Source: Cellulophaga sp. L1A9 (lineage in GTDB: Bacteria; Bacteroidota; Bacteroidia; Flavobacteriales; Flavobacteriaceae). Taken from it: a DNA stretch of 64,000 nt. This document shows, in pieces, positions 54,897 to 63,399 of this stretch. The translations under genes and the position numbers were made by a program. The stretch covers positions 186,001 to 250,000 of the forward strand of contig NZ_CP047027.1 in NCBI RefSeq assembly GCF_009797025.1. The letters are read 5' to 3'. Within the stretch, counting starts at the first letter, position 1; every line of letters starts with the position of its first letter. Under the pieces are notes generated by a model that saw nothing but the letters and a program-made list of their open reading frames with translations, was not told the DNA's origin and ran no database searches.

Positions 54897-55774
54897 AGCC
54901 TTCCGACAAGAGAGTTCGTGTAAAGTATCTCATCAAAAGGTTTGTAATTCCTATCATCCGTGCCTGTAATATTGTAGGACTGAGTAGATCGATGTGGTAT
55001 TACCAAAGTAAGAAAGATGATAGTGAGGTTATTGATAAGCTAACAGCGTTAGCGGAATCATACCCAACTAGAGGTTTTGATGAATATTATTATAAGATCC
55101 GTCGTGAAGGCTTAAAATGGAACAGAAAACGAGTGTTACGTGTGTACCGTGAGATGAAACTCAGTCTGCGCCGTAAACACAAAAAACGTTTGGTTAAACG
55201 TATAAAACAACCTTTAGAAACACCTTTAACATTAAATGAGTGTTGGAGTATGGATTTTATGAGCGATGCCCTTACTGATGGTAGAAAGCTCAGAGTGTTT
55301 AATGTTATAGACGACTGTAATCGGGAAGCTCTAGCAATAGACGCAGGACTTTCTTATCCAGCAAGAGCTGTTGTAGAAACTCTTGAATGCCTAAAAGAGG
55401 AAATAGGAATACCCAAATATGTAAGATGTGATAATGGCCCGGAGTTTATCTCTAAGACTTTTATGAACTGGTGTAAAAAGAACTTTATAGAAATTAAATA
55501 TACCCAACCGGGAAAGCCAATGCAAAATGGATATATAGAACGATTTAACCGTTTCTTTAGGGAGGATATATTAGATGCCTATTTTTTCAATGACATTTAT
55601 CAACTTCAAAAAATAAGCGACAACTGGAGAGAAGACTATAATTTTAATCACCCGCATAAATCTTTAGGTAATATATTACCTAAAGAATTCATGCCCAGAT
55701 TTGATGAAGAATTTAAATTCTTCATCAAATCTGGGCTAAATAATAATTATTTATCGAAATTAGAGGTGTCCTAA
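54890..55774 (+). CDS. IS3-family OrfB transposase (made by -1 frameshift)
   Basis: 295 codons from the shift point (VLKPSDKRVRVKYLIKRF...). The DDE core has WSMDFMSDALTDGRKLRVFN (first Asp), VRCDNGPEFISKTF (second Asp) and QNGYIERFNRFFREDIL (Glu). An ATG at 54992 would miss the N-terminal part, so the product is presumably the OrfAB fusion made by slippage on A-AAA-AAG. The reading frame is intact. Confidence 0.88.
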   Translation, partial: VLKPSDKRVRVKYLIKRFVIPIIRACNIVGLSRSMWYYQSKKDDSEVIDKLTALAESYPTRGFDEYYYKIRREGLKWNRKRVLRVYREMKLSLRRKHKKRLVKRIKQPLETPLTLNECWSMDFMSDALTDGRKLRVFNVIDDCNREALAIDAGLSYPARAVVETLECLKEEIGIPKYVRCDNGPEFISKTFMNWCKKNFIEIKYTQPGKPMQNGYIERFNRFFREDILDAYFFNDIYQLQKISDNWREDYNFNHPHKSLGNILPKEFMPRFDEEFKFFIKSGLNNNYLSKLEVS

Positions 55775-55790
55775 GAAGGGGAAGTCTACA

Positions 55791-56639
55791 CTGACTCAAG
55801 TCACTTTTTTTTATGCACAAGATAATTTTTATGTTATATCAAAAAGTGGTCTAAATGTTAGGTCAGATTCTGACTTAAACTCTGAAAAAATAGGGAAATT
55901 TAATTTTGCCGAACAGGTAAAGTTATTAGAAATAACAGATAAGTATTTTGAGGTAAAAGATAATGGAGAAGTTATAAAAGGACAATGGTATAAAGTAATC
56001 GGAAAATCTGTTATTAATGAAATAATTACGGGTTATGTTTTTAGTGGATTTTTAACTAAACCTAAACAAAAAGGTACCTTTGAATTTATTCTTTACGATG
56101 ATAATTACGACAATTTTTACTGCACTGCAAAAAAAGAAAATAAAACATATAATTTTATTACAAATGGTGAAGAAATAAACCTCTTAAGAGGTGATATTAT
56201 TGAAATAGAATGGAAAGAAGCCATTATCACAAGTGCTGGAGATGAAGATATAAAAGAATTATATAATCAATTACTCAGTATCAAAAAAATTAAAAATGGT
56301 ATTGTTTCTAACTTTAGAAAAAATTATAAGAAACAAATTAAATATTATTACACAGATAATTACTCACAATCCTACTTAGATTATATCTATTTAAATGTTG
56401 AATATTATATATCTAATTCAAAAAAAAAACTAATTAAAAACTTAATTCAAGAAAAAAAGCAAATTGAATATTCCATAGGAAATAGAAGTAGAAATGGTAC
56501 AAATTATTTAGTTATAGGTATAAATCATTCGTTTGAATTTAAGACAATACCTTTACAATGGTTATATTATAATGAAAAAAACGGAAAACTATATGAATAT
56601 GACTTACCAAAAGATGAATTGATTGAATATAAATACTAA
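55791..56639 (+). pseudogene. Exported SH3-domain protein, 5' end lost to IS3
   Basis: The frame is open from the IS edge: TQVTFFYAQDN is the end of a signal peptide, followed by YVISKSGLNVRSDSDLNSEK and IGKFNFAEQVKLLEI, a bacterial SH3 domain ('GLNVRS'). A C-terminal ~170 residues are unrecognised. About 20 codons with the start are missing, removed by the IS3 element at 54545-55790, so it is probably not expressed. The true length would be about 300 residues. Confidence 0.82.
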
Positions 56640-56827
56640 TGCTAACAGTGTATAAAAAACATAGGGCAATTAAGGCTTTTCGAAAGGTCTGTGTTTATTT
56701 ACAAAGTCCGCTAAATATAAAATATGGCGTTTATAGTAAGAAAGATAAAAGCAAAATATTTATATTTAGCTAAGTAATACTCCATAATATAAGTGCTGAT
56801 CACCTGCTTAGTTTCTTATACTGAACG
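56637..56827 (+). other. Array site S20 (last site)
   Basis: Box TAATGCTAAC, left arm GTGTATAAAAAACATAGGGC, interior AAATATAAA/TTTATATTT, right arm GCTTAGTTTCTTATACT, GAACG^TTAG; cut at 56827/56828. The box has no partner at the start of its own segment (54330), which begins TTGTAAAGC. Confidence 0.82.
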
Positions 56828-56853
56828 TTAGAAAACATTAAAAAAACAACCAA

Positions 56854-57213
56854 ATGAACAATACTTCTGAACTAAACGCTCAGCTTAAAAGAAATGAAAA
56901 TATGTGGCAAATTTGGGAGCAAAACGGGATTAATTCGGAAACTGAATTTATAGTCAATTTTCATTTTTATACTCCAAAAAAAGAAAATATGGAGCTTCTA
57001 TGCCAAAAGTTAGGAAATCAAAACACACCAACAAGCGTAAAAGAAACTAGAACGCTCATTTTTTTAAAAGGCTGGAAAATTGAAGCTGAAATTCTCAAAA
57101 AATGGACGCTAGATGAATTGCAATTAAAAACAAAACGCATCGTTTTTATAGCTCAACAAGCAGGGGTGTCCTTAGAAGGCTGCAGTGCTATGATGCCAAA
57201 AAGACAGGGTTAA
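56854..57213 (+). CDS. RraB-like protein (last cassette gene)
   Basis: 119 residues. NSETEFIVNFHFYTPKKENM followed by ELLCQKLGNQ and a central tryptophan strand resemble the ribonuclease E inhibitor RraB family ('v-F-x-FyFp... a-x-L...'). Bacteroidota use RNase E/G-type enzymes, but inhibition is not shown. The gene starts 26 bp after the cut point of S20 like a cassette gene (TTAGAAAAC start), yet no complementary end word or site follows. Confidence 0.68.
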   Translation: MNNTSELNAQLKRNENMWQIWEQNGINSETEFIVNFHFYTPKKENMELLCQKLGNQNTPTSVKETRTLIFLKGWKIEAEILKKWTLDELQLKTKRIVFIAQQAGVSLEGCSAMMPKRQG

Positions 57214-57544
57214 ACTAAAGCATTTATTTTTAATCTTCACTCCCTCCCTCACAATAGACATGCTTTCAACTTACTAATGGTTTAAGAGGTCAATCCTTCC
57301 CATAAGGGACTTGCACCCCCTAGATTGATTATTTGTTTTTCGGTGAAGTAAAAGAGAACCGTACTGGACACACAACCTGTATATTTTCTATAGTGCTTGT
57401 TTTTTGAGTTTTAAGAAGATTATAGGCATAAAAACAGCTCCATGTTATTTATTGTAAGATACCCTTCAAATACTATTATCTCATTATCAAACCTTTACAG
57501 CGCGCCATTTTTAATTAAAAACTTTGTTATATATTTAATTAAAA
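57214..57544. other. Intergenic region at the right border of the array
   Basis: 330 bp. I see no gene and no site. The word expected to close the last cassette (GTTTTCTAA) is absent, so the right end of the array is here, either natural or eroded. Confidence 0.5.
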
Positions 57545-58363
57545 ATGTTACTAAAAAATAAAATTAGTCAAGTGAAAATAGCGATAATAGGCTTTGGAAA
57601 TATAGGTAAATATCTTACAGAATGGGTTGTTAATGCCCCTTCGTTTGAACTAAGGTACGTAGTAGCTAGAAAAGAAATTAATACAGAGGATTTTGATTTT
57701 AAAAATCAGCCGGTACAATTTAGAAAAGAGGTTACTCCAGAACTGATTAATGATGTTGATATTATTATTGAATGTGCAACGAAGGAAGTCGTTTCTCAGT
57801 TATTGAAATTTGATGAAATAGACCGTACCGGTTTAAAATTAATCATTATCAGTACAGGTGGACTTTACCAAAATAAAGCGGTTTTAAAAACCTTAAAAAA
57901 ATGTGAGGTAATTTTACCAATAGGTGCAATTGCAGGGCTAGATGCTATAAAAGCTGTGAATGATGAAATTACTTCCATTAGCATACAGACTACAAAACAT
58001 CCTAAAAGTTTAGAAGGCGCTCCGTTTTTTGATAGTTCGGAGATTGATCTTTCGTCAATTAAAACTAGTCAGACTATTTGGGAAGGTAATGTAAGTGAAG
58101 CTGTACGTTTATTTCCTAAAAACATAAACGTTGCTGCAAGTATTTATTTTGCATCAGAATGTGAAAATTTAAGAATTAAAATCGTTGCCGATCCGAACGC
58201 TACTAGTAATATGCACGAGATAACTTGTGAAGGTGATTTCGGAAAAATATATACGCGTACCGAGAATAAACCAAGTCCAAGTAATCCTAAAACAAGCTTT
58301 TTAGCCGTTAAAAGTGTGGTTAGTATACTTAGAAATATGAATTCTAATATTAAAATAAACTAA
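57545..58363 (+). CDS. Aspartate dehydrogenase-like oxidoreductase
   Basis: 272 residues. NAD-binding fold KIAIIGFGNIGKYLTEWVVN (about 10-29), then IIIECATKEVV, LPIGAIAGLDAIKAV (~132), HPKSLEGAPFFDS (~160) and LFPKNINVAASIYFAS (~195). These are the motifs of L-aspartate dehydrogenase (NadX-like), which oxidises aspartate to iminoaspartate for NAD synthesis. No nadA or nadC is adjacent, so a different amino-acid substrate is possible. Confidence 0.83.
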   Translation: MLLKNKISQVKIAIIGFGNIGKYLTEWVVNAPSFELRYVVARKEINTEDFDFKNQPVQFRKEVTPELINDVDIIIECATKEVVSQLLKFDEIDRTGLKLIIISTGGLYQNKAVLKTLKKCEVILPIGAIAGLDAIKAVNDEITSISIQTTKHPKSLEGAPFFDSSEIDLSSIKTSQTIWEGNVSEAVRLFPKNINVAASIYFASECENLRIKIVADPNATSNMHEITCEGDFGKIYTRTENKPSPSNPKTSFLAVKSVVSILRNMNSNIKIN

Positions 58364-58784
58364 GAGCACCTAAGTCTGGGACGGTATTTTTACCACTTTT
58401 CATCAAACACTTCATAGCTGAACTCTAATTTATGCAGTAATAGTAAAAAAATAGGCTATTAGAGATTATCCAGTGAAACCAGAAACAAATTCGTGCCTCT
58501 AGTAATTGATACGTTTACCAGACCGCTAACCCCTTAAAAGTATACACGAATTAAGAATTAGCAATGCAGCTAACTCCTCATAACATTGATTATTTGTTTA
58601 AGCAATTTCATTCTAGGCAATTCAGATACAGTTGATTCAATATATTCCTCAACAGAAGCGTTTATTGTGATTAATAGGTATGAAATAGACATTAAAAACT
58701 AAAAAAAAACATAAATACAATCAGTCCTTTTTAAATGATGGTATGATAAGCGTTTCGAAGACTATTAAGTTACAAATCAAAAAG
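58364..58784. other. Intergenic region without recognised features
   Basis: About 420 bp of AT-rich DNA between the dehydrogenase gene and the decayed site at 58785. I see no gene, hairpin or repeat in it. Confidence 0.4.
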
Positions 58785-58945
58785 ATTTGCTTACAAGAGG
58801 TATAATCAATATTGGCTTTGAGCTTGATGGAAAGGTTTGCGTATTTTTGCGAAGTCCACAATATCTTTGCAATCTTGCTTTGGGCAGGAAAAAATCAAAC
58901 AAAACCTGCCTAGCGGACGGGCATAAACGAAAAAAAAATCTTTAC
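58785..58945 (+). other. Decayed array site outside the array
   Basis: GGTATAATCAATATTGGC, TTTGAGCTTGATGGAAAGGT, TTGCGTATTTTTGCGAAGTC and GGCATAAACG align with the S7/S12/S17 class in order. The AAC box and the right arm are gone and the CG is followed by an A-run instead of TT. A 60-codon frame inside it is not a gene. Confidence 0.72.
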
Positions 58946-59006
58946 CTACCCTACTTGCCGCAGCCTTGACCGTTTTGACCAATTAAAAAATAAAAAGATA
59001 TTCACC

Positions 59007-59732
59007 TTGAAAGTAGAACTAAAAAAAACAAGAATCCAATGTTACCAATGCATGAGGCCTTCAAGCACCTGTATTTGTGAACATATTAGTTCGTTCCAAA
59101 CTAAGACTCGTTTTATTATTCTTATGCACCCGAAGGAGTATAAAAAAGAAAAAAACGGAACGGGACATATGACGCATCTTCAACTTGATAATTCAGAAAT
59201 TATAGTGGGTGTCGATTTTACCAATAATAATCGTGTAAATGAACTACTGACTCAAGAAAACAGTAGTTCTTTCTTACTTTATCCGGGAAAAGAAAATTTC
59301 AATTTATCGCTGAGAAATAGTTCTGAAATAAACTCTTTTATGGGTACGAACCCACACATCTTCCTTATCGATGGCACCTGGCCCTGCGCACGTAAAATAC
59401 TTAAACTAAGTAAGAACTTACAAAAACTAAAAAGAGTGAGTTTTGATAATAAAATAAAATCAAAATTTATAATCAAGCAGCAGCCAGAATCTCTTTGTCT
59501 TAGTACTATTGAATCTGTCTATACGGTCTTAAATTTACTTAAGGAAGGTGACCTAGAACAATGTGAGACCAAGGACTTCCTTATTCCTTTTGAAAAAATG
59601 ATTGCCTATCAGCTGGAATATATGCTAAACCCAAGTAATAAAAACTACTCTTCAACTGCAATTAGAACGGTTATTCCTAAGAACATGTATAAAAAAGTTA
59701 CGGAAAGGAATATTATTTTTGAACTAGAATAG
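59007..59732 (+). CDS. DTW-domain protein (tRNA aminocarboxypropyltransferase-like)
   Basis: 241 residues, start codon TTG, needed because the conserved CYQCMRPSSTCICEH follows at once (Cys pairs that bind zinc). DGTWPCARKILKLS (~128) is the 'D-x-TW' motif and QQPESLCLSTIESV (~160) the family's S-T-x-E motif. TapT/TuaA-type DTW enzymes move the aminocarboxypropyl group of SAM to a uridine in tRNA. The GTGHMTHLQLDNSEI stretch is also usual. It sits between a decayed array site and IS remnants but looks intact. Confidence 0.82.
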   Translation: MKVELKKTRIQCYQCMRPSSTCICEHISSFQTKTRFIILMHPKEYKKEKNGTGHMTHLQLDNSEIIVGVDFTNNNRVNELLTQENSSSFLLYPGKENFNLSLRNSSEINSFMGTNPHIFLIDGTWPCARKILKLSKNLQKLKRVSFDNKIKSKFIIKQQPESLCLSTIESVYTVLNLLKEGDLEQCETKDFLIPFEKMIAYQLEYMLNPSNKNYSSTAIRTVIPKNMYKKVTERNIIFELE

Positions 59733-59814
59733 CTGTACTTATTGATGAAATAAGGAAGATCTAAAGAAATGAAGAATTATAAAAATTAGCAATAACACTG
59801 CCCAGGCCTTCCCT

Positions 59815-60165
59815 TTTTAGGAAACCTCCAATTTCAATAAACTATTATTATACCCGGAATTTATGAGGAGGATTAAAATTATAATCTTCTCTCCTGTTAT
59901 CACTCCTCTTTTGCAACGGGTAGGTATCCTTAAAATAATACGTCTCTAAATGAACATCGGCATACATTTGTATGAGCCTTTTGTTATCCTCTTCTAAATC
60001 TTTTTGCTGCTGTCTCATCCCAAAGTACATCTGGAACTTCAGGTACCTGTTCAATCTCCTTAAGAACCTTTATAATATGGCGCTCACTAAATTTACTTTT
60101 TTTCATCTGACAGGTTAAATTTAAAATTAATAAACTCGAATTTAAGCTGTCTTATTTTTAAGGAA
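59815..60165 (-). mobile_element. Remnant of an IS3-family element
   Basis: The minus strand begins KKSKFSERHIIKVLKEIEQ, like OrfA of the element at 54545. It then jumps to LIQMYADVHLETY (end of OrfA) and to RSDNRREDYNFNPPHK (end of OrfB). Edge sequences resemble worn inverted ends. Most of the element has been deleted; no function remains. Confidence 0.85.
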
Positions 60166-60579
60166 GCATACAAAATAACCATTAACGGTAAAATAGTAAG
60201 TCGGCCTAAAAGCTACATTTCAAAATAACAAAGTTGTTAGTTGTTATGTGGAAACTTCATTCGAAGATCATTAGCACCTCTTAGCTCATAAAGTGTATTG
60301 TAGGGGTTGAGGAAATTTAACATTAAACTTTTTATTTTAAGACAACATTGTAAGAGTTCGGCTATATAACCCGTATACTATCCACGAACATTTAAAGCGA
60401 TGTAAATGGGAGCGATTAAAGATAGAAAGAACAGACAAATCCAACAGACCCAAAAAATCCGACCGGTAATACCAAGCATTTTAATTTTGCTGGGACAACA
60501 GTAAAAAAAACATAACAAAAATTATAATGAGATTGAAATTTGCATAAAAGCAGAAATAAATAATATAAAAAGATTACCT
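60166..60579. other. Intergenic region without recognised features
   Basis: About 410 bp of AT-rich DNA between the IS3 remnant and the small gene at 60580. I see no frame, hairpin with T-run or repeat worth calling. Confidence 0.4.
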
Positions 60580-60765
60580 ATGAATACAACTTATTTGAAT
60601 ACTAAATCAAAAGGAATAACCAAGACAGTAGCTGAATTTTCGAAACAAGATGGTCAGAGCAACAGGGAGTTCCGTGAATTCATTAAGGAACAAGTGGTGG
60701 AACATCGGAAAGAAGGAATGGACGTTTTCAAATCACCCAGACCGGGTGATGACCAAATGAACTAA
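60580..60765 (+). CDS. Small hypothetical protein, 61 residues
   Basis: Charged, soluble peptide with KTVAEFSKQDGQSNREFREF and EQVVEHRKEGMDVFKSPRPG. No family recognised. It precedes the HPF-like gene by about 115 bp on the same strand. Composition and start are plausible for a stress-related small protein, but a chance frame cannot be excluded. Confidence 0.45.
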   Translation: MNTTYLNTKSKGITKTVAEFSKQDGQSNREFREFIKEQVVEHRKEGMDVFKSPRPGDDQMN

Positions 60766-60879
60766 AAACCTCTTATCCAAATCGGAAAAAAGAGCAAATA
60801 ACAAAGTACTAATTAGTTATTTAGATTCCCTAAATAACTAATTAGGAACTTTTATGAATAGGTATTAAAACTTTAAAAC

Positions 60880-61194
60880 ATGACAATTCAAATAAATACT
60901 GACAAAACAATTACTGGAGAAGAAAGAAGTAGCGATTTTTTTAGTTCTCAAATTGCCGAAGCATTAGAAAGGTTCGAATCTCATATTACCAGAATCGAGG
61001 TTCATTTAAAAGATGAGAATGGAAAAAAAGATGGATTTAAAGATATCTCGTGTCTACTAGAAGCTAGACTTGAAGGCAGACAACCCATTGCTATCAGTAA
61101 TCAGGCAAACTCTATTGATCTTGCCGTAACAGGAGCCATTGATAAAATAAAAAGTGCTATTGAAACTATTGTTGAAAAAAAACAAAATCATTAA
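60880..61194 (+). CDS. HPF/RaiA-family ribosome-associated protein
   Basis: 104 residues. FFSSQIAEALERFESHITRI, then EVHLKDENGKKDGFKDISCL and LEARLEGRQPIAIS match the beta-alpha-beta fold of hibernation-promoting factors. AVTGAIDKIKSAIETI is the second helix. Such proteins bind the 30S decoding site and shut down ribosomes in stationary phase. The RaiA C-terminal extension is missing. It may be a second, divergent copy and not the main HPF. Confidence 0.78.
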   Translation: MTIQINTDKTITGEERSSDFFSSQIAEALERFESHITRIEVHLKDENGKKDGFKDISCLLEARLEGRQPIAISNQANSIDLAVTGAIDKIKSAIETIVEKKQNH

Positions 61195-61429
61195 TATTTA
61201 TAAAAAATTAAATATACGATTGATATTGAAGCAACATATAAAATGACGGGTAATGAAAAAAGATGCCTTTTGGAAATCTAGTTGAAAGTTAGAATTGATA
61301 AAATATTGTGTATGATTTTTTAACTAGATCATACGCTGTTACAATAAGGTAATTATCCAACCAATATATAAAATTTAGCGTATACTCCCTGTATCTTACT
61401 TACCCAAATCTAACCATAAAATTAACGCA

Positions 61430-61720
61430 AGTACTGCGCTACCTTTCATATGTTTTTGAGTGAATTTCAGGTATTCTTGCCAGCTGGCAGGTAGGTCTTC
61501 AAATTATAGGTTATCGCTGATAGGTGCATTACTCTATTCGCTTGTTTTAATCCTGTCCTATTTCTTTAAATGGTTATACTTAATAAATCTTCTATTCTAC
61601 TATTGCTAACATCGCCTCTTTTGTCAATTTTGCTTTTTTGTCTCGGCCATACATAAGAGGATAATGGGTTTTATTAGGAATGGTGTAGCTATTTTTTCAA
61701 GACAATCCATCGATAATCCC
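61430..61720 (-). mobile_element. Remnant of an IS1182 element
   Basis: TTTTTGAGTGAATTTCAGGT, CAGGTAGGTCTTCAAATTAT and GCTGATAGGTGCATTACTC match the 3' end of the transposase gene of the two full copies (35320-35440). ATAATGGGTTTTATTAGGAA matches a later part. The middle is deleted. The rest of the gap from 61195 to 62069 shows no gene. Confidence 0.75.
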
Positions 61721-62069
61721 ATAAAATATAACCCTATAAAATTTACCACGTTTCCTTAAGAAAATATGAAAGAGCTCCTTATGCATCGAAGGTAAATAAT
61801 GCACCATACGAACACTATAATAAATTATGCATTGTGAAGCACCTATGTGGCATTCATTCTTGTTAGAAAGTATTTATCTAGATTACACAATAATTCATAC
61901 TCCTAAGGGTAGACAGATTGTTGCATAGACCATACCCATTCTAAAGCCTATTATGATGGCTTCCAATGAACATAATTGTCCATTTGCAACACCCGTTGCA
62001 ATCATAGCTTCAAGGCTTATAGTCCTAGACCTTCAACTCAATTAAATTTACTACCATAAGATTTAAAGG

Positions 62070-63374
62070 ATGAATTACCATTTTAGCTTACATCGGTTTA
62101 CCCAAAAAACCGTATTACTGCTCTTTTTAATAGGAACAAATACTGTTTTCTCACAAAAGCCCATTCCAAAACAATCGGATAGATTGCAACAGTATTTAGG
62201 ATTCTGGGTTAGTTCAATTGATTATAAAACGGATAGTGTGGCCAAGGCACCTCTAATCAAAATGAACAACTATCCTAAAATAGATCATACCACAATGGCC
62301 GTAGATGTGTTTCAACGGGATGGCGAAATCTACAATCATACCTTAACAGAACTTATTGGATACGACACCAAGACCGATTCACTTTTTGCTTTGGGTAAAA
62401 GTGCTCAAGGCCAAATGTTCCTTGGTACAGGAGCGTTTACCACCCAAAGCGACTGGATAATGAAAGACCGGGACTTTACAGGAAAAGAAACCATGACAGT
62501 TAGTTTTGATTTTAAAAATCAAACTGATGTATACCTAAAGGGAGTAAATCCGCAGAACGAAATGCTTTGGCAAACGCGCTATATCAAGAAAAATCCAAAG
62601 CATAAAAATATAGGAATACAGTTAGTTTCAGTGCATGAAGAAATGCAGAAGAATCCTAAAGAGACCCTGAAGTACCTTGATAGAATGGGCTATAGCTATA
62701 TTGAAACTTTTGTTTATAAAGATCGTTCGTTTTATGGACTATCTCCCATGGATTTTAAAAAACTGGTGGAAAAAAATAACCTGAAATTCACGGGATCCAT
62801 GACGTTTTACGACCTCCCTTCCGATGACCATCAAGCTTGGAAAAAAGCTATGAAATGGTGGAAGGAATGCATCGAAGACCACAGGCAAGCAGGTGTGGAA
62901 TACCTTACCATATCCAATAATCAAATTAAAGAAATTGAGACCCTTTCCGAACTCAAAAGATATGCTGAGTACTACACGGCTATTGGAAAACTTTGTAAAG
63001 AAAGAGGAATCAGGTTCGCTTACCATAATCATTCCGATGAATTTAAAACGGTAGAAAACAAGGTTGTTTATGACTACCTCCTAGAAAACACAGATCCGGA
63101 ATATGTTAGTTTTCAAGCCGATCTGTATTGGATGCATTTTTCACAAATAAACCCCATTGACTACTTTAAAAAATACAAGAACCGGTTTATAAGCTGGCAT
63201 GTAAAAGATTACAAAGAACTTGGCCAGAGCGGCAAAATGGATTTTGAGCTCTACTTTGAATACACAGAAACTGCGGGCGTCAAATATATTGTGGCTGAAG
63301 TGGAAGCCTATAATTACCCCGTGTGGTATAGCATTAACGCAGCTTGGAACTATTTATATTTTAACATATTATAA
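62070..63374 (+). CDS. Exported sugar-phosphate isomerase/epimerase-like protein
   Basis: 434 residues: signal peptide (about 1-29, ends NTVFSQ), an N-terminal beta-rich domain of about 150 residues, then a TIM barrel (about 185-430) of the xylose-isomerase-like type. Barrel motifs: IGIQLVSVHEEMQKNPKETL at its start, YLTISNNQ (~285), RFAYHNHSDEF (~317, metal-binding His), VSFQADLYWMHF (~350) and ISWHVKDYKEL (~373). Such enzymes act on sugars or cyclitols outside the cytoplasm. The ThuA-type gene follows 25 bp later, so they are likely one sugar-use operon. Confidence 0.82.
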   Translation: MNYHFSLHRFTQKTVLLLFLIGTNTVFSQKPIPKQSDRLQQYLGFWVSSIDYKTDSVAKAPLIKMNNYPKIDHTTMAVDVFQRDGEIYNHTLTELIGYDTKTDSLFALGKSAQGQMFLGTGAFTTQSDWIMKDRDFTGKETMTVSFDFKNQTDVYLKGVNPQNEMLWQTRYIKKNPKHKNIGIQLVSVHEEMQKNPKETLKYLDRMGYSYIETFVYKDRSFYGLSPMDFKKLVEKNNLKFTGSMTFYDLPSDDHQAWKKAMKWWKECIEDHRQAGVEYLTISNNQIKEIETLSELKRYAEYYTAIGKLCKERGIRFAYHNHSDEFKTVENKVVYDYLLENTDPEYVSFQADLYWMHFSQINPIDYFKKYKNRFISWHVKDYKELGQSGKMDFELYFEYTETAGVKYIVAEVEAYNYPVWYSINAAWNYLYFNIL

Positions 63375-63399
63375 CCATCATTCTCAACACGTAAACGTT

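Larger units (their letters stand above)
54545..55790 (+). mobile_element. IS3-family element with intact ends
   Basis: About 1246 bp with perfect 18-bp inverted ends TGTAGACTTCCCCTTCTT / AAGAAGGGGAAGTCTACA. No target duplication: the left flank ends CACAAAG, the right flank starts CTGACTC. The flanks belong to two different genes, so a deletion or rearrangement accompanied or followed the insertion. Confidence 0.9.

Noticed and set aside
54545..55790. A simple insertion with lost target duplication
   Set aside because: The two flanks belong to different genes and different cassette end words, which requires a deletion or rearrangement beyond the insertion.
29071..57213. The array as a prophage or conjugative element
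   Set aside because: There are no structural, packaging, relaxase or transfer genes, and the segments are single-gene units with their own boundaries.
58787..58969. A 60-codon open frame
   Set aside because: It lies wholly inside the decayed array site and its translation follows the site sequence.
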